DNA of 15,059 nucleotides. Origin: an uncultured delta proteobacterium (GTDB lineage: Bacteria > RBG-13-61-14 > DRUE01). Position 1 is the stretch's first letter. Each line of letters starts with the position of its first letter. The notes under the pieces were generated by a model, which was given only the letters and a program-made list of their open reading frames with translations, was not told the DNA's origin and made no database searches. The stretch spans positions 1 to 15,059 of the forward strand of contig CAIYYW010000281.1 in NCBI GenBank assembly GCA_903930515.1. Reading direction: 5' to 3'. Below, one piece after another: positions 1 through 8,803 of this stretch. The translations under genes were made by a program, and so were the position numbers.

Positions 1-2725
1 GGAGAAATTGGGATACCCGGTGGTGATCCGGCCCGCCTATACCATGGGCGGCACGGGCGGCGGAATGGTCTTCAATGAAGAGGAATTGAAAACCATCGCG
101 GCGCGCGGCCTGTCCGCCAGCCTGGTCGGTCAGATTTTGGTGGAAGAGGCGGTGCTCGGGTGGGAGGAGCTGGAGTTGGAAGTGGTGCGCGACCGGAAGA
201 ACCAGATGATCACGGTCTGCTTCATAGAGAATGTGGACGCGATGGGTGTTCATACCGGGGATTCTTATTGCGTGGCCCCGATGCTGACCATTGCCGAGGA
301 TCTCCAGAAAAAATTGCAGAATTATTCCTATGACATCGTGGAATCCATCCGCGTGATCGGCGGAACCAATATCCAGTTCGCGCACGATCCCAAGACCGGA
401 AGGGTGGTGGTGATTGAAATCAATCCCAGAACCTCCCGGTCCTCCGCGCTCGCCTCCAAGGCCACCGGGTTCCCGATCGCATTCGTGTCTTCACTCCTCG
501 CCGGCGGACTTAGCCTGGACGAAATCCCCTACTGGCGGGACGGGACTCTTGAAAAGTACACCCCCTCGGGAGACTATGTGGTGGTCAAATTTTCCCGATG
601 GGACTTTGAAAAATTCAAGGGCGCCCAGGACAAGCTCGGGACCCAGATGAGAGCGGTCGGGGAAGTTATGAGCATCGGTAAAAATTACAAGGAGGCGTTC
701 CAGAAATCGGTCCGCTCCCTGGAAAAAGGCCGCTACGGTCTCGGTTTTGTAAAAAACTTCAACAAGCTGTCACTTCCGGAGCTTTACCATATGCTCAACG
801 AGCCTTCCAGCGAGCGCCAGTTCCTGATGTATGAGGCCCTGCGCAAAGGCGCGGATATTGACACCTTATATCATAAGACCTACATCAAGCCCTGGTTCAT
901 CCGGCAGATGAAGGAGCTGGTGGAGTTAGAGGAAGAGATTCTCAAACATAAGGGCAAAATTCCTCCGGAAAAACTCCTGGTCCAGGCCAAGAAGGACGGC
1001 TTTTCCGACCGTTATCTGGCGAAGCTGGTCGGGCTGGGCGAAACCGAAATCCGGGACAAGCGGAAATCCCTGGGGATGATCAAAGCCTTTGATGCCGTGC
1101 CCGTGAGCGGGGTTGAAAACGCGGCTTATTATTATTCAACCTACAATGCCCCGGACCGGGTGAAAACCTCGGCCCGGAAAAAGGTGATGATCCTGGGGGG
1201 AGGCCCGAACCGGATCGGACAGGGGATTGAGTTTGACTACTGCTGCGTCCACGCCGCGTTCGCGCTCCGGGACCTGGGCTACGAGACCATTATGGTCAAC
1301 TGCAATCCGGAAACGGTGAGCACGGATTATGACACCTCGGACAAGCTTTATTTCGAGCCGCTCACGGTGGAAGATGTTTTGAGCATCTGTGAAAAGGAAA
1401 AACCGGAAGGAGCGATCGTCCAGTTCGGGGGCCAGACCCCGCTCAATATCGCGAACGAGCTGAATCAGTCGGGCTTGAAAATCCTGGGCACTTCCCCGGA
1501 AGCGATTGACCTGGCCGAGGACCGCGACCGGTTCCGGATGATGATGACCAAAATCGGAATCCCCCAGCCCCGGAGCGGAATGGCCAAAACCTTTGATCAA
1601 GCCATCCAGATCGCCAAGGAGATCGGGTACCCGTTGATGGTCCGGCCCTCTTATGTTTTGGGAGGACGGGCGATGGAATGCGTGCACGACGAGGAGATGC
1701 TAAAATTTTATCTGGAGCGGGCGGTGGAAATCTCGCCCGAGCGGCCGATCCTGATTGACAAATTTTTGGAAAATGCCCTGGAGTGCGAGGCGGACGCGAT
1801 CGCGGACGGCGCCGACGCGTTCGTTCCCACGGTGATGGAACACATTGAGCTGGCCGGGATCCATTCCGGCGACTCGGCCTGCGTAATCCCTCCCATCACC
1901 ATCCCGAAGAAACACCTGGACACCATCAATAACTACACCCGCGAGATCGCGATCAAGCTTCAGGTGGTGGGCTTGATGAATATCCAGTACGCGATCCATA
2001 ACGACCGGGTTTATATCCTGGAGGCCAACCCGCGCGCCAGCCGGACCGTGCCCTTGGTGAGCAAGGTCTGCAATATCCAGATGGCCCGGTGCGCCACCCA
2101 GATTATGATGGGCAAGAAGCTTGCCGACCTGAACCTTAAGCACCGGAACCTGAAACATTTCGGCGTGAAGGAATCGGTGTTCCCGTTCAATATGTTCCCG
2201 GAAGTTGACCCGCTCCTGGGGCCGGAGATGAGGTCCACCGGGGAAGTGCTGGGAATGGCCGAATCCTTCGGACTGGCTTTTTACAAGGCGGAGGAAGCCG
2301 CCAACCAGAGACTGCCCTCGGAAGGCGCCATCCTTCTGACCTTGAACGATGAGGACAAGGCTCCGGGAATGGAGGTCGCGCGCCGGTTCCAGAAACTGGG
2401 ATTCAAGATCCTGGCCTCAGCCGGGACCTATGCGCATTTGAATAAAAATGGAATTGAAGCCAGGCCGATCAAGAAGATGCACGAGGGCAGGCCCAATATC
2501 GTGGACGCGATTATGAACAAGGAGATCCAACTGGTGATCAACACCCCGGTGGGGAAACTGAGCAAATATGACGACTCCTACATCCGGAAGACCGCGATCA
2601 AATATAAGGTGCCTTACATCACCACCCTCGCCGCGGCCCTGGCCGCTTCGGTGGGGATTGAGGCCTATCGCAAGGGACACGGAGAATTGAAGTCCTTGCA
2701 GGAATATCACGCGGGAATTAAATAA
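1..2725 (+). CDS. carB: Carbamoyl-phosphate synthase large subunit, copy 1 (5' end outside window)
   Basis: Makes carbamoyl phosphate from bicarbonate, ATP and ammonia delivered by the small subunit CarA; cytoplasmic, feeds arginine and pyrimidine synthesis. The frame is open to the left edge, so the TTG at position 8 is not the start: the first residues (GYPVVIRPAYTMGGTGGG) match about residue 165 of the ~1073-residue E. coli protein, and roughly that many residues are missing. Visible domains: end of the carboxyphosphate ATP-grasp domain ([16 protein letters not shown]), oligomerisation domain (about residues 245-385 of the visible part), carbamoyl-phosphate ATP-grasp domain from [20 protein letters not shown] (about 390-770), then the MGS-like allosteric domain (about 775-905), which keeps the HEGRPNI effector-loop motif. 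The linker before the second half (VPVSGVENAAYYYSTYN) differs from the usual VDTCAAEF type seen in copy 2. A second carB follows after 55 bases. Family call is very secure; which pathway this copy serves is unknown. Confidence 0.96.
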   Translation, partial: EKLGYPVVIRPAYTMGGTGGGMVFNEEELKTIAARGLSASLVGQILVEEAVLGWEELELEVVRDRKNQMITVCFIENVDAMGVHTGDSYCVAPMLTIAEDLQKKLQNYSYDIVESIRVIGGTNIQFAHDPKTGRVVVIEINPRTSRSSALASKATGFPIAFVSSLLAGGLSLDEIPYWRDGTLEKYTPSGDYVVVKFSRWDFEKFKGAQDKLGTQMRAVGEVMSIGKNYKEAFQKSVRSLEKGRYGLGFVKNFNKLSLPELYHMLNEPSSERQFLMYEALRKGADIDTLYHKTYIKPWFIRQMKELVELEEEILKHKGKIPPEKLLVQAKKDGFSDRYLAKLVGLGETEIRDKRKSLGMIKAFDAVPVSGVENAAYYYSTYNAPDRVKTSARKKVMILGGGPNRIGQGIEFDYCCVHAAFALRDLGYETIMVNCNPETVSTDYDTSDKLYFEPLTVEDVLSICEKEKPEGAIVQFGGQTPLNIANELNQSGLKILGTSPEAIDLAEDRDRFRMMMTKIGIPQPRSGMAKTFDQAIQIAKEIGYPLMVRPSYVLGGRAMECVHDEEMLKFYLERAVEISPERPILIDKFLENALECEADAIADGADAFVPTVMEHIELAGIHSGDSACVIPPITIPKKHLDTINNYTREIAIKLQVVGLMNIQYAIHNDRVYILEANPRASRTVPLVSKVCNIQMARCATQIMMGKKLADLNLKHRNLKHFGVKESVFPFNMFPEVDPLLGPEMRSTGEVLGMAESFGLAFYKAEEAANQRLPSEGAILLTLNDEDKAPGMEVARRFQKLGFKILASAGTYAHLNKNGIEARPIKKMHEGRPNIVDAIMNKEIQLVINTPVGKLSKYDDSYIRKTAIKYKVPYITTLAAALAASVGIEAYRKGHGELKSLQEYHAGIK

Positions 2726-2729
2726 TTGC

Positions 2730-2764
2730 GCGCAGGGCTAGCGGAATACCCGGGATGCCTGCGC
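2730..2764 (+). other. Inverted repeat between the two carB genes
   Basis: A perfect 7-base inverted repeat (GCGCAGG at 2730-2736 and CCTGCGC at 2758-2764) with a 21-base loop fills most of the short gap between the tandem carB genes, just upstream of the weak ribosome site of copy 2. There is no T-run after it, so it is not an obvious intrinsic terminator. It could be an mRNA processing, stability or attenuation element, or a chance GC-rich hairpin. Confidence 0.35.
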
Positions 2765-2780
2765 CAGGAAAACTTAAAGG

Positions 2781-5700
2781 ATGCCGAAACGGACGGACAT
2801 AAAGAAGATCCTGATCATCGGCTCAGGCCCGATCATCATCGGACAGGCCTGCGAGTTTGATTATTCCGGGACCCAGGCCGTGAAGGCGCTCAGGGAAGAG
2901 GGATATCAAGTGTCGCTGATCAATTCCAATCCCGCCACCATAATGACCGACCCGGAATTGGCGCACCGGACCTATATTGAGCCGATCACGCCGGAGATGG
3001 CGGCCAAGGTGATTGAAGCGGAACGGCCGGACGCGCTCCTTCCCACCCTGGGCGGCCAGACCGCGCTCAATACCGCGGTGGCATTATCGGAAATGGGAGT
3101 GCTCAAGAAGTTCGGGGTGAAACTGATCGGCGCGAGCATAGAGGCGATCCACAAGGCCGAGAACCGGAACCTGTTCAAGAAGGCGATGGAAAAAATCGGT
3201 TTGAAGGTTCCGGTCTCGGGATTGGCCCGGAATATGGACGAGGCCTGGGAGGCGATTGAGGAGGTCTGGTACCCGGCGATCATAAGGCCCAGCTTCACCC
3301 TGGGGGGCACGGGCGGGAATGTCGCGCATAATAAGCAGGAGTTTGAGGAGTTCGCGCTCTGGGGATTGAAGGAAAGCCCGGTGAGAGAAATTTTGATCGA
3401 GCAGAGCGTGGTGGGCTGGAAAGAGTTTGAGCTGGAAGTGATGCGGGACCTGAAGGACAATGTGGTGATCGTCTGTCCGATTGAGAATTTTGACCCGATG
3501 GGAGTGCATACCGGCGATTCCATCACCGTGGCCCCGGCGCAAACCCTGACCGACAAGGAATACCAGATTATGCGAGACGCTTCCATCTCCATCATCCGCG
3601 AAATCGGCGTGGACACCGGCGGCAGCAACATCCAGTTCGCGGTCAACCCGGAGAACGGAGAGATGGTGGTGATTGAGATGAACCCGCGCGTGTCCCGCTC
3701 TTCCGCGCTCGCATCCAAGGCCACCGGGTTCCCGATCGCCAAGATCGCGGCCAAGCTCGCGGTCGGATACACCCTGGATGAGATCCAGAACGACATCACC
3801 CGCGAAACCCCGGCCTGCTTTGAGCCGACCATAGACTATGTGGTGGTGAAGGTTCCCCGCTTTACCTTTGAAAAATTCCCCGGAACCGAGGATAAGCTGA
3901 CCACCCAGATGAAAAGCGTGGGAGAAGTGATGGCGATCGGAAGGACCTTCAAGGAATCCCTCCAGAAAGCGATCCGCTCCCTGGAAATTGACTCCTACGG
4001 TTTGGAGCCTCAGATGAAGCATAACGGCAAGCCCGACCCGCTAACCATCAACATCATCAAGCAAAAGATCAAGACCCCCAATTCCAAGCGGCTCTGGTAT
4101 ATCGCGGACGGATTCCGCGCCGGCCTTTCAATTGAGGAAATGTTCAAGCTCTCTATGATTGATCCCTGGTTCCTGCGACAGATTGAGGAGATCGTGGGAT
4201 TTGAAAAAGAGTTGGAAAAATCCGCGAAACATTCCAAAAAAGTCGGCCCGGAGTTGATTTTGGAAGCCAAGCGGATGGGGTTCTCGGACCAGAGGCTCGG
4301 TCAATTGCTGGGCAAGAAGACCGAACAGATCCGGAAGATCCGCGCGGACAAAAATTTAAAGGTGTCTTTCAAGACCGTGGACACCTGCGCCGCGGAGTTT
4401 GAGGCCTACACGCCCTATCTCTATTCCACTTACGACCAGGAGGATGAGGCAAACCCGACCAACCGGAAAAAAGTGATGATCCTGGGCGGAGGCCCGAACC
4501 GGATCGGGCAGGGGATTGAGTTTGACTATTGTTGCGTGCACGCGGTGATGGCGCTGCGCGATCTTGGATACGAGACCATTATGGTCAACTGCAACCCGGA
4601 AACGGTGAGCACGGATTACGACACCTCGGACCGGCTCTATTTTGAGCCGCTCACCTTTGAGAATGTGATGGAGATTGTTCGGGAGGAAAATCCGCTCGGG
4701 GTGATGGTTCAGTTCGGGGGACAAACGCCCTTGAAACTAGCGGTGCCCCTGGAAAAAGCCGGAGTGAATATCCTGGGCACCAGCCCGGATTCCATTGACC
4801 GCGCCGAAGACCGGGAACGATTCGCAGAGATGCTGGACCGGCTCAAGCTCAAGCAGGCTGAAAACGGGACCGCGCGGTCTATTCCGGGAGCGGTCAAGAT
4901 CGCAACGCGGATCGGATACCCGGTCCTGGTCCGGCCCAGCTATGTCCTGGGCGGGCGGGCGATGGAGATTGTTTACGACCAGAGCGATCTCCGCCGTTAT
5001 ATGAAGGAAGCGGTGAAGGTTTCGCCCGATCATCCGATTCTGATTGACCGGTTCCTCAAAGACGCCATTGAAGTGGATGTGGACTGCGTGTGCGACGGCG
5101 AGACCGCGGTGATCGGAGGGATTATGGAGCATATTGAGGAAGCGGGTGTTCATTCGGGAGACTCGGCCTGCGCGCTCCCGCCTTATTCGCTGGACTGGGA
5201 AACCCAGTTGGAGATCGCTCGCCAGACCAAGGAGATGGCCCTGGAGCTGAAGGTGAAAGGCCTGATGAATGTCCAGTTCGCGGTCAAGGACAAGGAGATT
5301 TACATCCTGGAGGTCAACCCGCGGGCCTCCCGGACCATCCCTTTTGTCTCCAAGGCCATCGGCCATCCGCTGGCCAAAATCGCGGCCCGGGTGATGGTGG
5401 GCAAGAAGCTTGCGGAGTTGGGCTTTACCGAGGAAGTGATCCCGGCCCATATCTCGGTCAAGGAGTCCGTGTTCCCGTTCGCCAAATTCCCCAATGTGGA
5501 TGTGATCCTGGGGCCGGAAATGAAAAGCACCGGCGAAGTGATGGGCATTGATTACGAGTTCCCGGCCGCTTACGCCAAATCCCAACTGGCCGCGGGAATG
5601 AACCTCCCCACTTTTGGCCGCGCCTTTATCAGCGTTAAGGATTCGGACAAGCCCCTGATCGTGAAACTAGCGCTCCATCTCCTGGAGCTTGGTTTTGAAA

Positions 5701-6038
5701 TCGTGGCGACCAAAAACACCGCCAAATTCCTGAACCGGCGCGGATTATTCACGATCCAGACCGTCAACAAGGTCAAGGAAAAATCCCCCCATATCATTGA
5801 CCTGATTGAGCAGGGCAAGATCCAACTGGTGATCAATACCACTCAGGGCAAAACTGAAATCAAGGACAGCTTTCCGATCCGCAGAAGCACCTTGCTCAGA
5901 AACATCCCTTATTTCACCACCATCCCGGGAGCCTATGCCGGAGTCAATGCCATCGCCTGGCTCCAGAAACACGACCTTCCGGTCAAACCCCTCCAGGAAT
6001 ATTACCAGACCAGATCGCGCCAACTCAGGTTCTTGTAA
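2781..6038 (+). CDS. carB: Carbamoyl-phosphate synthase large subunit, copy 2 (complete)
   Basis: Complete 1085-residue carbamoyl-phosphate synthase large chain, the usual length. The start [17 protein letters not shown] matches the canonical N-terminus, which supports this ATG although the Shine-Dalgarno is weak (AGGA at 2766-2769, 11 bases away; a shorter AAAGG directly abuts the ATG). Domains in order: carboxyphosphate ATP-grasp (about 1-400, with [12 protein letters not shown] and [16 protein letters not shown]), oligomerisation domain (about 400-555, ending VDTCAAEF), carbamoyl-phosphate ATP-grasp (from about 563, [16 protein letters not shown] and [15 protein letters not shown]), and MGS-like effector domain (about 945-1085). 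The effector domain is diverged: the region equivalent to THGT reads TKNT, and the usual HEGRP segment reads KEKSP, so UMP/IMP control may be weakened or changed. It is the more E. coli-like copy in its catalytic parts. It ends 26 bases from the convergent kelch gene, with no clear terminator between them. Confidence 0.97.
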   Translation: MPKRTDIKKILIIGSGPIIIGQACEFDYSGTQAVKALREEGYQVSLINSNPATIMTDPELAHRTYIEPITPEMAAKVIEAERPDALLPTLGGQTALNTAVALSEMGVLKKFGVKLIGASIEAIHKAENRNLFKKAMEKIGLKVPVSGLARNMDEAWEAIEEVWYPAIIRPSFTLGGTGGNVAHNKQEFEEFALWGLKESPVREILIEQSVVGWKEFELEVMRDLKDNVVIVCPIENFDPMGVHTGDSITVAPAQTLTDKEYQIMRDASISIIREIGVDTGGSNIQFAVNPENGEMVVIEMNPRVSRSSALASKATGFPIAKIAAKLAVGYTLDEIQNDITRETPACFEPTIDYVVVKVPRFTFEKFPGTEDKLTTQMKSVGEVMAIGRTFKESLQKAIRSLEIDSYGLEPQMKHNGKPDPLTINIIKQKIKTPNSKRLWYIADGFRAGLSIEEMFKLSMIDPWFLRQIEEIVGFEKELEKSAKHSKKVGPELILEAKRMGFSDQRLGQLLGKKTEQIRKIRADKNLKVSFKTVDTCAAEFEAYTPYLYSTYDQEDEANPTNRKKVMILGGGPNRIGQGIEFDYCCVHAVMALRDLGYETIMVNCNPETVSTDYDTSDRLYFEPLTFENVMEIVREENPLGVMVQFGGQTPLKLAVPLEKAGVNILGTSPDSIDRAEDRERFAEMLDRLKLKQAENGTARSIPGAVKIATRIGYPVLVRPSYVLGGRAMEIVYDQSDLRRYMKEAVKVSPDHPILIDRFLKDAIEVDVDCVCDGETAVIGGIMEHIEEAGVHSGDSACALPPYSLDWETQLEIARQTKEMALELKVKGLMNVQFAVKDKEIYILEVNPRASRTIPFVSKAIGHPLAKIAARVMVGKKLAELGFTEEVIPAHISVKESVFPFAKFPNVDVILGPEMKSTGEVMGIDYEFPAAYAKSQLAAGMNLPTFGRAFISVKDSDKPLIVKLALHLLELGFEIVATKNTAKFLNRRGLFTIQTVNKVKEKSPHIIDLIEQGKIQLVINTTQGKTEIKDSFPIRRSTLLRNIPYFTTIPGAYAGVNAIAWLQKHDLPVKPLQEYYQTRSRQLRFL

Positions 6039-6064
6039 GCGTAAAGTGAAGCGTTGACCCCAGA

Positions 6065-7582
6065 TCAGGGAAAATACATTCCGCCGGTGCTGATGGCTCC
6101 GGTGCCGCTATATCCTCCCCAGACGATCATCGCCGTCGTGGTCCAGATGGAAGTGTGTTGAGAGACTGCGGTGGGCGCGCCGAAGAGGACGGTTAAGGTC
6201 CAGGAATCCGCGTCCGGGTTATATTTTCCGCCGGAATAAAACACCTGAGTATCATCTTTCCCGCCCCAGACAATCATCACCGGGGATGGCAAGCCGGTGG
6301 TCCAGACCGCGGTCTGGCCTGATCTTGCGGCCGGGGCATTGGTGGTGGTGACCTCTGTCCAGAGATCAGTCATCGGGTTATACTTCCCGCCGGTGTTGGT
6401 ATAGGTGGTACTTATGCCGCTGCCACTTTTTCCGCCCCAGACGATCATCTCGGTTCCGGACCAGACCGCGGTATGGGAATCTCTCGCCGTCGGAGCATTG
6501 GCGGTGGAAGTTGCAATCCAGGAATCATCCTCCGGGTTATAAATGGCTCCGTTATTGGTGTTAGCCAGGCACTCAGGCTCTCCCGGACTGTCAACCCCGG
6601 GATCAGGATCATCACATCCTCCCCAGACAATCATTTTCGATTCGGTCCAGACCGCGCTGCTCAGATGCCCAAACCCGATTTTGGGGACATAAGTGGCAGT
6701 CGGATTCCAGATGTTATTGGCCGGATTATATCGGGCGCCGGTCCCGGAAGACCAGATAATCATCTCGGCGCCGGTCCAGATGCAAGTAGGATGTCCCCCG
6801 TTCTTTCCCCCTGAATATAACTCTCCCGGAAACGCGCCGGCCTTGGAAATGCCCGCCCAGGAATCAGTGGCCGGGTTATATTTACCGCCGTTGGAAAGGC
6901 CGGATCGGAACGATGGGGATGCGCCGGAATGTTCATACCCGCCATAGATGATCATTCTGCTCCCGGTCCAGACCGCGGCCGGCCAAGCCCTTTCCGAAGG
7001 CGATCCCTTGGTGGAGGTTGCTTTCCAGCTATCCGTAACCGGGTTATACCTGGCCCCGGTTTTGATCACGGTGGTGCTGGCGATTTTGCCGCCCCAGATA
7101 ATCATTTCCGAACCGGTCCAGACCGCGGCGTGTTTATACCTTGCCGAGGGCGCACCGGTGGGGCTGACCAGGATCCATTTATCAATCGGAGCCGCAAAGT
7201 CAATAATCCAGTTATATTTTGCCGGGGTTTTGTCAGTCCTGCCGGCGCCGTCCGTGGCCTTGACCTGGAAATTATGCACGCCTTCAATAAGGCCGTTATA
7301 GGTCTTGGGAGAGCCGCATTTTTTAAAGCCCAGATTGTCCAGGTTGCATTTGAATGTGCAGGAAGCGGCGCTGCAGCTAAAAGAGAATTTTGCCGTGAGG
7401 GAGGCGGTGGTTTGAGCGGGCTTGGCCTTGATCGTGGTTTGAAGACCGGAACCCAGATAGTTTTCCCGAACCCCAAACCCATCCGGGCTTTGATTTATTC
7501 CCGAAGAATCCGGCCCGTCGCCGCATTGATAAAAAATTGCCGCAAGCATGATTCCTAAAACCGCTAGGCCTGTTCTTTTCAT
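6065..7582 (-). CDS. Secreted seven-repeat kelch protein, probable lipoprotein
   Basis: A 505-residue exported protein of unknown specific role. I place the start at the ATG at 7580-7582, not the upstream one at 7618, because AGGAGGG lies 6 bases before it and the protein then begins with a typical signal peptide (MKRTGLAVLGIMLAAIFYQC). Cysteine follows the hydrophobic core as in lipoproteins, but Q at -1 makes the lipobox non-standard, so lipidation is uncertain. After the signal comes one Ig-like domain with four cysteines (FSCSAASCTFKC ... KKCGSPKTYNGL, then VKATDGAGRTDKTP), a type common in bacterial surface proteins. The rest is seven kelch units, each with the pattern AVWTG..MI(I/V)WGG ... 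GG(K/R)YNP.TDSW, consistent with one seven-bladed beta-propeller. The last unit stops at GGMYFP, as expected if the first strand closes the ring. Likely a binding or structural protein at the cell surface or periplasm. It stands alone as a transcription unit. Confidence 0.88.
   Translation of the reverse strand: MKRTGLAVLGIMLAAIFYQCGDGPDSSGINQSPDGFGVRENYLGSGLQTTIKAKPAQTTASLTAKFSFSCSAASCTFKCNLDNLGFKKCGSPKTYNGLIEGVHNFQVKATDGAGRTDKTPAKYNWIIDFAAPIDKWILVSPTGAPSARYKHAAVWTGSEMIIWGGKIASTTVIKTGARYNPVTDSWKATSTKGSPSERAWPAAVWTGSRMIIYGGYEHSGASPSFRSGLSNGGKYNPATDSWAGISKAGAFPGELYSGGKNGGHPTCIWTGAEMIIWSSGTGARYNPANNIWNPTATYVPKIGFGHLSSAVWTESKMIVWGGCDDPDPGVDSPGEPECLANTNNGAIYNPEDDSWIATSTANAPTARDSHTAVWSGTEMIVWGGKSGSGISTTYTNTGGKYNPMTDLWTEVTTTNAPAARSGQTAVWTTGLPSPVMIVWGGKDDTQVFYSGGKYNPDADSWTLTVLFGAPTAVSQHTSIWTTTAMIVWGGYSGTGAISTGGMYFP
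6070..7170 (-). repeat. Internal kelch-repeat DNA (seven degenerate units of ~150 bp)
   Basis: The kelch repeats are visible in the DNA itself: variants of CCCCAGACGATCATC recur near 6118, 6267, 6435, 6622, 6750, 6946 and 7092, and GGTCCAGACCGCG recurs near 6298, 6460, 6646, 6965 and 7116. The similarity beyond what the protein needs suggests expansion by duplication of blades, and makes the region prone to assembly or recombination errors. Confidence 0.75.
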
Positions 7583-7588
7583 CTCCTG

Positions 7589-7595
7589 CCCTCCT
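7589..7595 (-). promoter_or_regulatory. Shine-Dalgarno deciding the kelch gene start
   Basis: AGGAGGG on the minus strand, 6 bases before the ATG at 7580-7582. It selects the internal ATG that begins the signal peptide over the longer 517-residue reading. Confidence 0.8.
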
Positions 7596-7704
7596 GGCTT
7601 AAAGACCCGGTCTGTCATCCTGAGAATCTTCCACTTCAGTCTTAGGCTTTGCTTTCCAAAATTCTCAGCAAAATCGCTATCTACAATCCCATCAATCTAT
7701 TCAA

Positions 7705-7733
7705 ATCTTATCCAAATATCCAAGCCCTGTCAA
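7705..7733 (-). promoter_or_regulatory. Sigma70-type promoter of the kelch gene
   Basis: On the minus strand TTGACA (7728-7733, perfect -35) is followed by a 17-base spacer and TAAGAT (7705-7710, close to TATAAT). Transcription would start near 7697 and give a leader of roughly 115 bases. The leader contains a 7-base inverted repeat (TGAGAAT at 7621-7627 with ATTCTCA at 7661-7667). The rest of the 7583-7810 gap holds no gene that I can support. Confidence 0.7.
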
Positions 7734-7810
7734 CCCAAAAAAATGTCGCATTTCCGGATTGACCTGAGCGAATCCCGCATAATCAAGGCCCGCGCCCTTG
7801 TTCCTCCAAT

Positions 7811-8803
7811 TCAGAGGAATTGCCCGAACAGGTAATAGCAAGCCGCGGCTATCAGGGCGGACAGGGGGATAGTGAGGACCCAGGCCCAAAGGATTCTTCC
7901 GGCCAAAAGCCAGCGCACGGAGCGGCGCCTGGTGACCAGTCCCACGCCGAGGATGGCTCCGGTGATGGTATGGGTGGTTGAGACGGGGATGCCCAGCTCC
8001 GAGACGGCCAGAATGGTGACGCCTCCGCCGGTCTCCGCGCAGAAGCCGTTCATCGGGTTCAACTTGGTGAGCCGGGTACCCATGGTGCGCACGATCCGGA
8101 ACCCGCCGGACAAAGTCCCCGCGGAGATGACGGTGTAGCAGGCAAAAATAATCCAGATCGGCATATGACTGTCAATGGAGATTTTTCCTCCGGCCACCAT
8201 CAATGCAAAGAGAATTCCCATGGTTTTCTGGGCGTCATTGGTGCCGTGGGAAAAGGAATAGATCGCGGAAGACACAAGCTGGAGTCGCTTGAAAAGGGTG
8301 TTCAAGGCGGGGGAAGACCTGCTGTTGCGCACCAACATTGCCACGATCACCTGGTTCAGGGCGCCCAAAGCCATTCCAATGATCGGGGCGAGTGCGATGA
8401 AAATCCCGATTTTGATCAGGCCGGCCGGGAGCAGCTTGCTGAAACCGCCGAACGCGACCGCGGCCCCGGCATAACCGCCGATCAGGGCGTGAGAGGATGA
8501 GGACGGCAGACCCAGCCGCCAGGTGATCAGGTTCCAGGCGATGGCTCCGACCAATCCGCACAGGATCACCGGCACGGTGATGGCGTCGGTGTGGACCACA
8601 CCCTTGCCCACCACCATCGCCACTTTTACCCCGAAGGTGAAGACGGCGGCGAAATTGAAAAAGGCGGCCCAAGCCACTCCCTGGCGGGGGGTGAGGACCC
8701 GGGTGGAGACCACGGTGGCGATGGAGTTGGCGGAGTCGTGGAACCCGTTTACGAAATCAAAAGCCAGAGCGAGAAAAATTGTGATCAGGATCAGAGCGGT
8801 CAT
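7811..8803 (-). CDS. PiT-family inorganic phosphate permease
   Basis: Inner-membrane low-affinity phosphate (or metal-phosphate) symporter driven by the ion gradient. The 330-residue protein is almost entirely hydrophobic segments and has the inverted-repeat architecture of the family: an N-terminal signature FDFVNGFHDSANSIAT (about 15-30) and its counterpart SHGTNDAQKTMG (about residue 190), plus the paired loops LPSSSSHALIGG and IPVSTTHTITGAI. Length fits the shorter bacterial PiT proteins, without the large central loop of E. coli PitA. Its ATG overlaps the stop codon of the upstream DUF47 gene by one base (TAATG), so the two are translationally coupled. A 17-base CAAGG/CCTTG inverted repeat follows the stop at 7784-7800, but it has no T-run. 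Substrate preference cannot be read from the sequence. Confidence 0.95.
   Translation of the reverse strand: MTALILITIFLALAFDFVNGFHDSANSIATVVSTRVLTPRQGVAWAAFFNFAAVFTFGVKVAMVVGKGVVHTDAITVPVILCGLVGAIAWNLITWRLGLPSSSSHALIGGYAGAAVAFGGFSKLLPAGLIKIGIFIALAPIIGMALGALNQVIVAMLVRNSRSSPALNTLFKRLQLVSSAIYSFSHGTNDAQKTMGILFALMVAGGKISIDSHMPIWIIFACYTVISAGTLSGGFRIVRTMGTRLTKLNPMNGFCAETGGGVTILAVSELGIPVSTTHTITGAILGVGLVTRRRSVRWLLAGRILWAWVLTIPLSALIAAACYYLFGQFL

Noticed and set aside
3084-4022. Long antisense open frames across both carB genes (for example 312 codons at 3084-4022 and 282 codons at 4737-5585, minus)
   Set aside because: They lie fully within an unmistakable gene on the other strand, have no ribosome sites or domains, and are the usual result of GC-rich codon use.
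7735-7800. Intrinsic terminator after the PiT gene
   Set aside because: There is a 5-base stem at 7784-7800 and a separate T7 run at 7737-7743 on the minus strand, but they are about 40 bases apart and do not form a stem directly followed by a T-run.
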